Assembly (NCBI GenBank): GCA_009787385.1
Contig: WRGC01000004.1
Coordinates: forward strand, 1-64,000
Length of the DNA stretch: 64,000 nucleotides
Source: Bacillota bacterium
GTDB lineage: Bacteria > Bacillota > Clostridia > Christensenellales > Pumilibacteraceae
Direction: 5' to 3'
Notes under the pieces: generated by a model
What the model was told of the DNA's origin: nothing
The model's input: only the letters and a program-made list of their open reading frames with translations
Database searches by the model: none
Part shown: one piece after another, positions 63,634 through 64,000 of the stretch
Layout: each line of letters starts with the position of its first letter
How positions within the stretch are numbered: the first letter of the stretch is position 1
Position numbers and translations under genes: made by a program

Positions 63634-64000
63634 CTATACAAATAACTTGTACAAACTAAACAGAGCATGATTGATGCCTTGTTGAATTATATCTGATCTA
63701 CTTCCTTCAAAGTTATTAGAAAATACTCTTATACCTTGTCTATTTCCTATAGCCAAATATGTTCTACCTTGATGATATGACTTGATTTTTGAATTTAGTT
63801 GTGGACTAGCATAACCTGAGGTAGCTATAACTATGTCACAATTTGTTTGCTTTAGCAACGATACCGCCATATCATATACTGTATTTTCATTTATAGCACC
63901 ATTAATGTTGAGTTGTTCCAAATCCAAACCCAATCTCATACTCTTAGAAAAATTGCTATAGCAAACTATACTCTCAATCAAATATTCACTAGCTCCGGCT
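63634..64000 (-). CDS. CinA C-terminal domain (nicotinamide-nucleotide amidohydrolase type), partial
   Basis: At least 122 residues of a CinA-type domain; the frame runs off the window end, so the start is missing. Landmarks are AGASEYLIESIVCYSN (family GxSxxFxGGVVxYSN), GAINENTVYDMA (family GAVSxExA) and the core ATSGYASP, where the family usually reads VTGIAGP. This suggests a divergent or weakly active enzyme. The domain hydrolyses nicotinamide mononucleotide in active members. The gene upstream of the window edge cannot be seen. Confidence 0.82.
   Translation of the reverse strand, partial: AGASEYLIESIVCYSNFSKSMRLGLDLEQLNINGAINENTVYDMAVSLLKQTNCDIVIATSGYASPQLNSKIKSYHQGRTYLAIGNRQGIRVFSNNFEGSRSDIIQQGINHALFSLYKLFV

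Noticed and set aside
1..64000. CRISPR array, rRNA genes or prophage
   Set aside because: No regularly spaced repeats, no rRNA-like conserved blocks, and no run of phage structural genes or integrase was seen.

Overview
The window reads as a very A+T-rich, low-GC Gram-positive chromosome, most likely an uncultured or gut-type member of the Clostridia. Supporting genes are the forespore sigma factor sigG beside a YlmC/YmxH PRC-barrel gene, whiA, a PdaA-type deacetylase (spore cortex), mcsA-mcsB-clpC, rqcH and thiT, with AGGAGG-type ribosome binding sites on many genes. No rRNA, CRISPR array or intact prophage was seen. Seven tRNA genes are present, five of them in one cluster.

Layout. 1-9.6 kb: M29 aminopeptidase, small zinc-ribbon protein, copper ATPase and lgt, a type II restriction-modification pair, and a surface protein with a G10 tract near its start. 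9.6-20.5 kb: conserved housekeeping block on the minus strand (clpC, mcsB, mcsA under a CIRCE operator, mutL, an RluB-type synthase, a PdaA-like gene, TPP-riboswitch-controlled thiT, a GNAT gene, an alcohol dehydrogenase). 20.6-23.2 kb: plus-strand two-gene glycosyltransferase cassette between 37-bp direct repeats. 23.2-33.7 kb: GmrSD-like defence gene with a palindromic promoter, two tRNAs, Nudix, ABC exporter, HNH protein, SDR, VUT/YhhQ transporter, miaA, recA. 34.0-40.6 kb, plus strand: rqcH, a PP2C phosphatase and zinc-ribbon Ser/Thr kinase, then a pair of intact homologues of IlvD and LeuB that have lost the diagnostic catalytic residues. 40.6-47.4 kb: accessory zone with a metallophosphoesterase relic, a Big2-like lipoprotein, a decayed ISL3-type transposase with a 56-nt perfect palindrome, a repeat-rich surface lipoprotein, a frameshifted gene, a GHKL ATPase carrying a C-terminal HExxH motif, and the tRNA cluster. 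47.7-64 kb: HEPN-type protein, small membrane exporter, sporulation genes, flavodoxin-fold oxidoreductase, a plsC-ogt-whiA-dnaE unit, a large GH94/cyclic-glucan-synthase-like protein, and a CinA-type domain cut by the window edge.

The strongest points for follow-up are (i) the GHKL-ATPase/HExxH protein, (ii) the degenerate IlvD/LeuB pair next to a kinase and phosphatase, (iii) several housekeeping genes (mutL, rqcH, PP2C, plsC, a flavodoxin-fold gene, rluB) whose good promoters end 6-9 nt before the start codon with no Shine-Dalgarno, implying leaderless mRNAs, and (iv) a CIRCE-controlled McsAB-ClpC operon with no ctsR. Functions are assigned from motifs read by eye; no database search was run.
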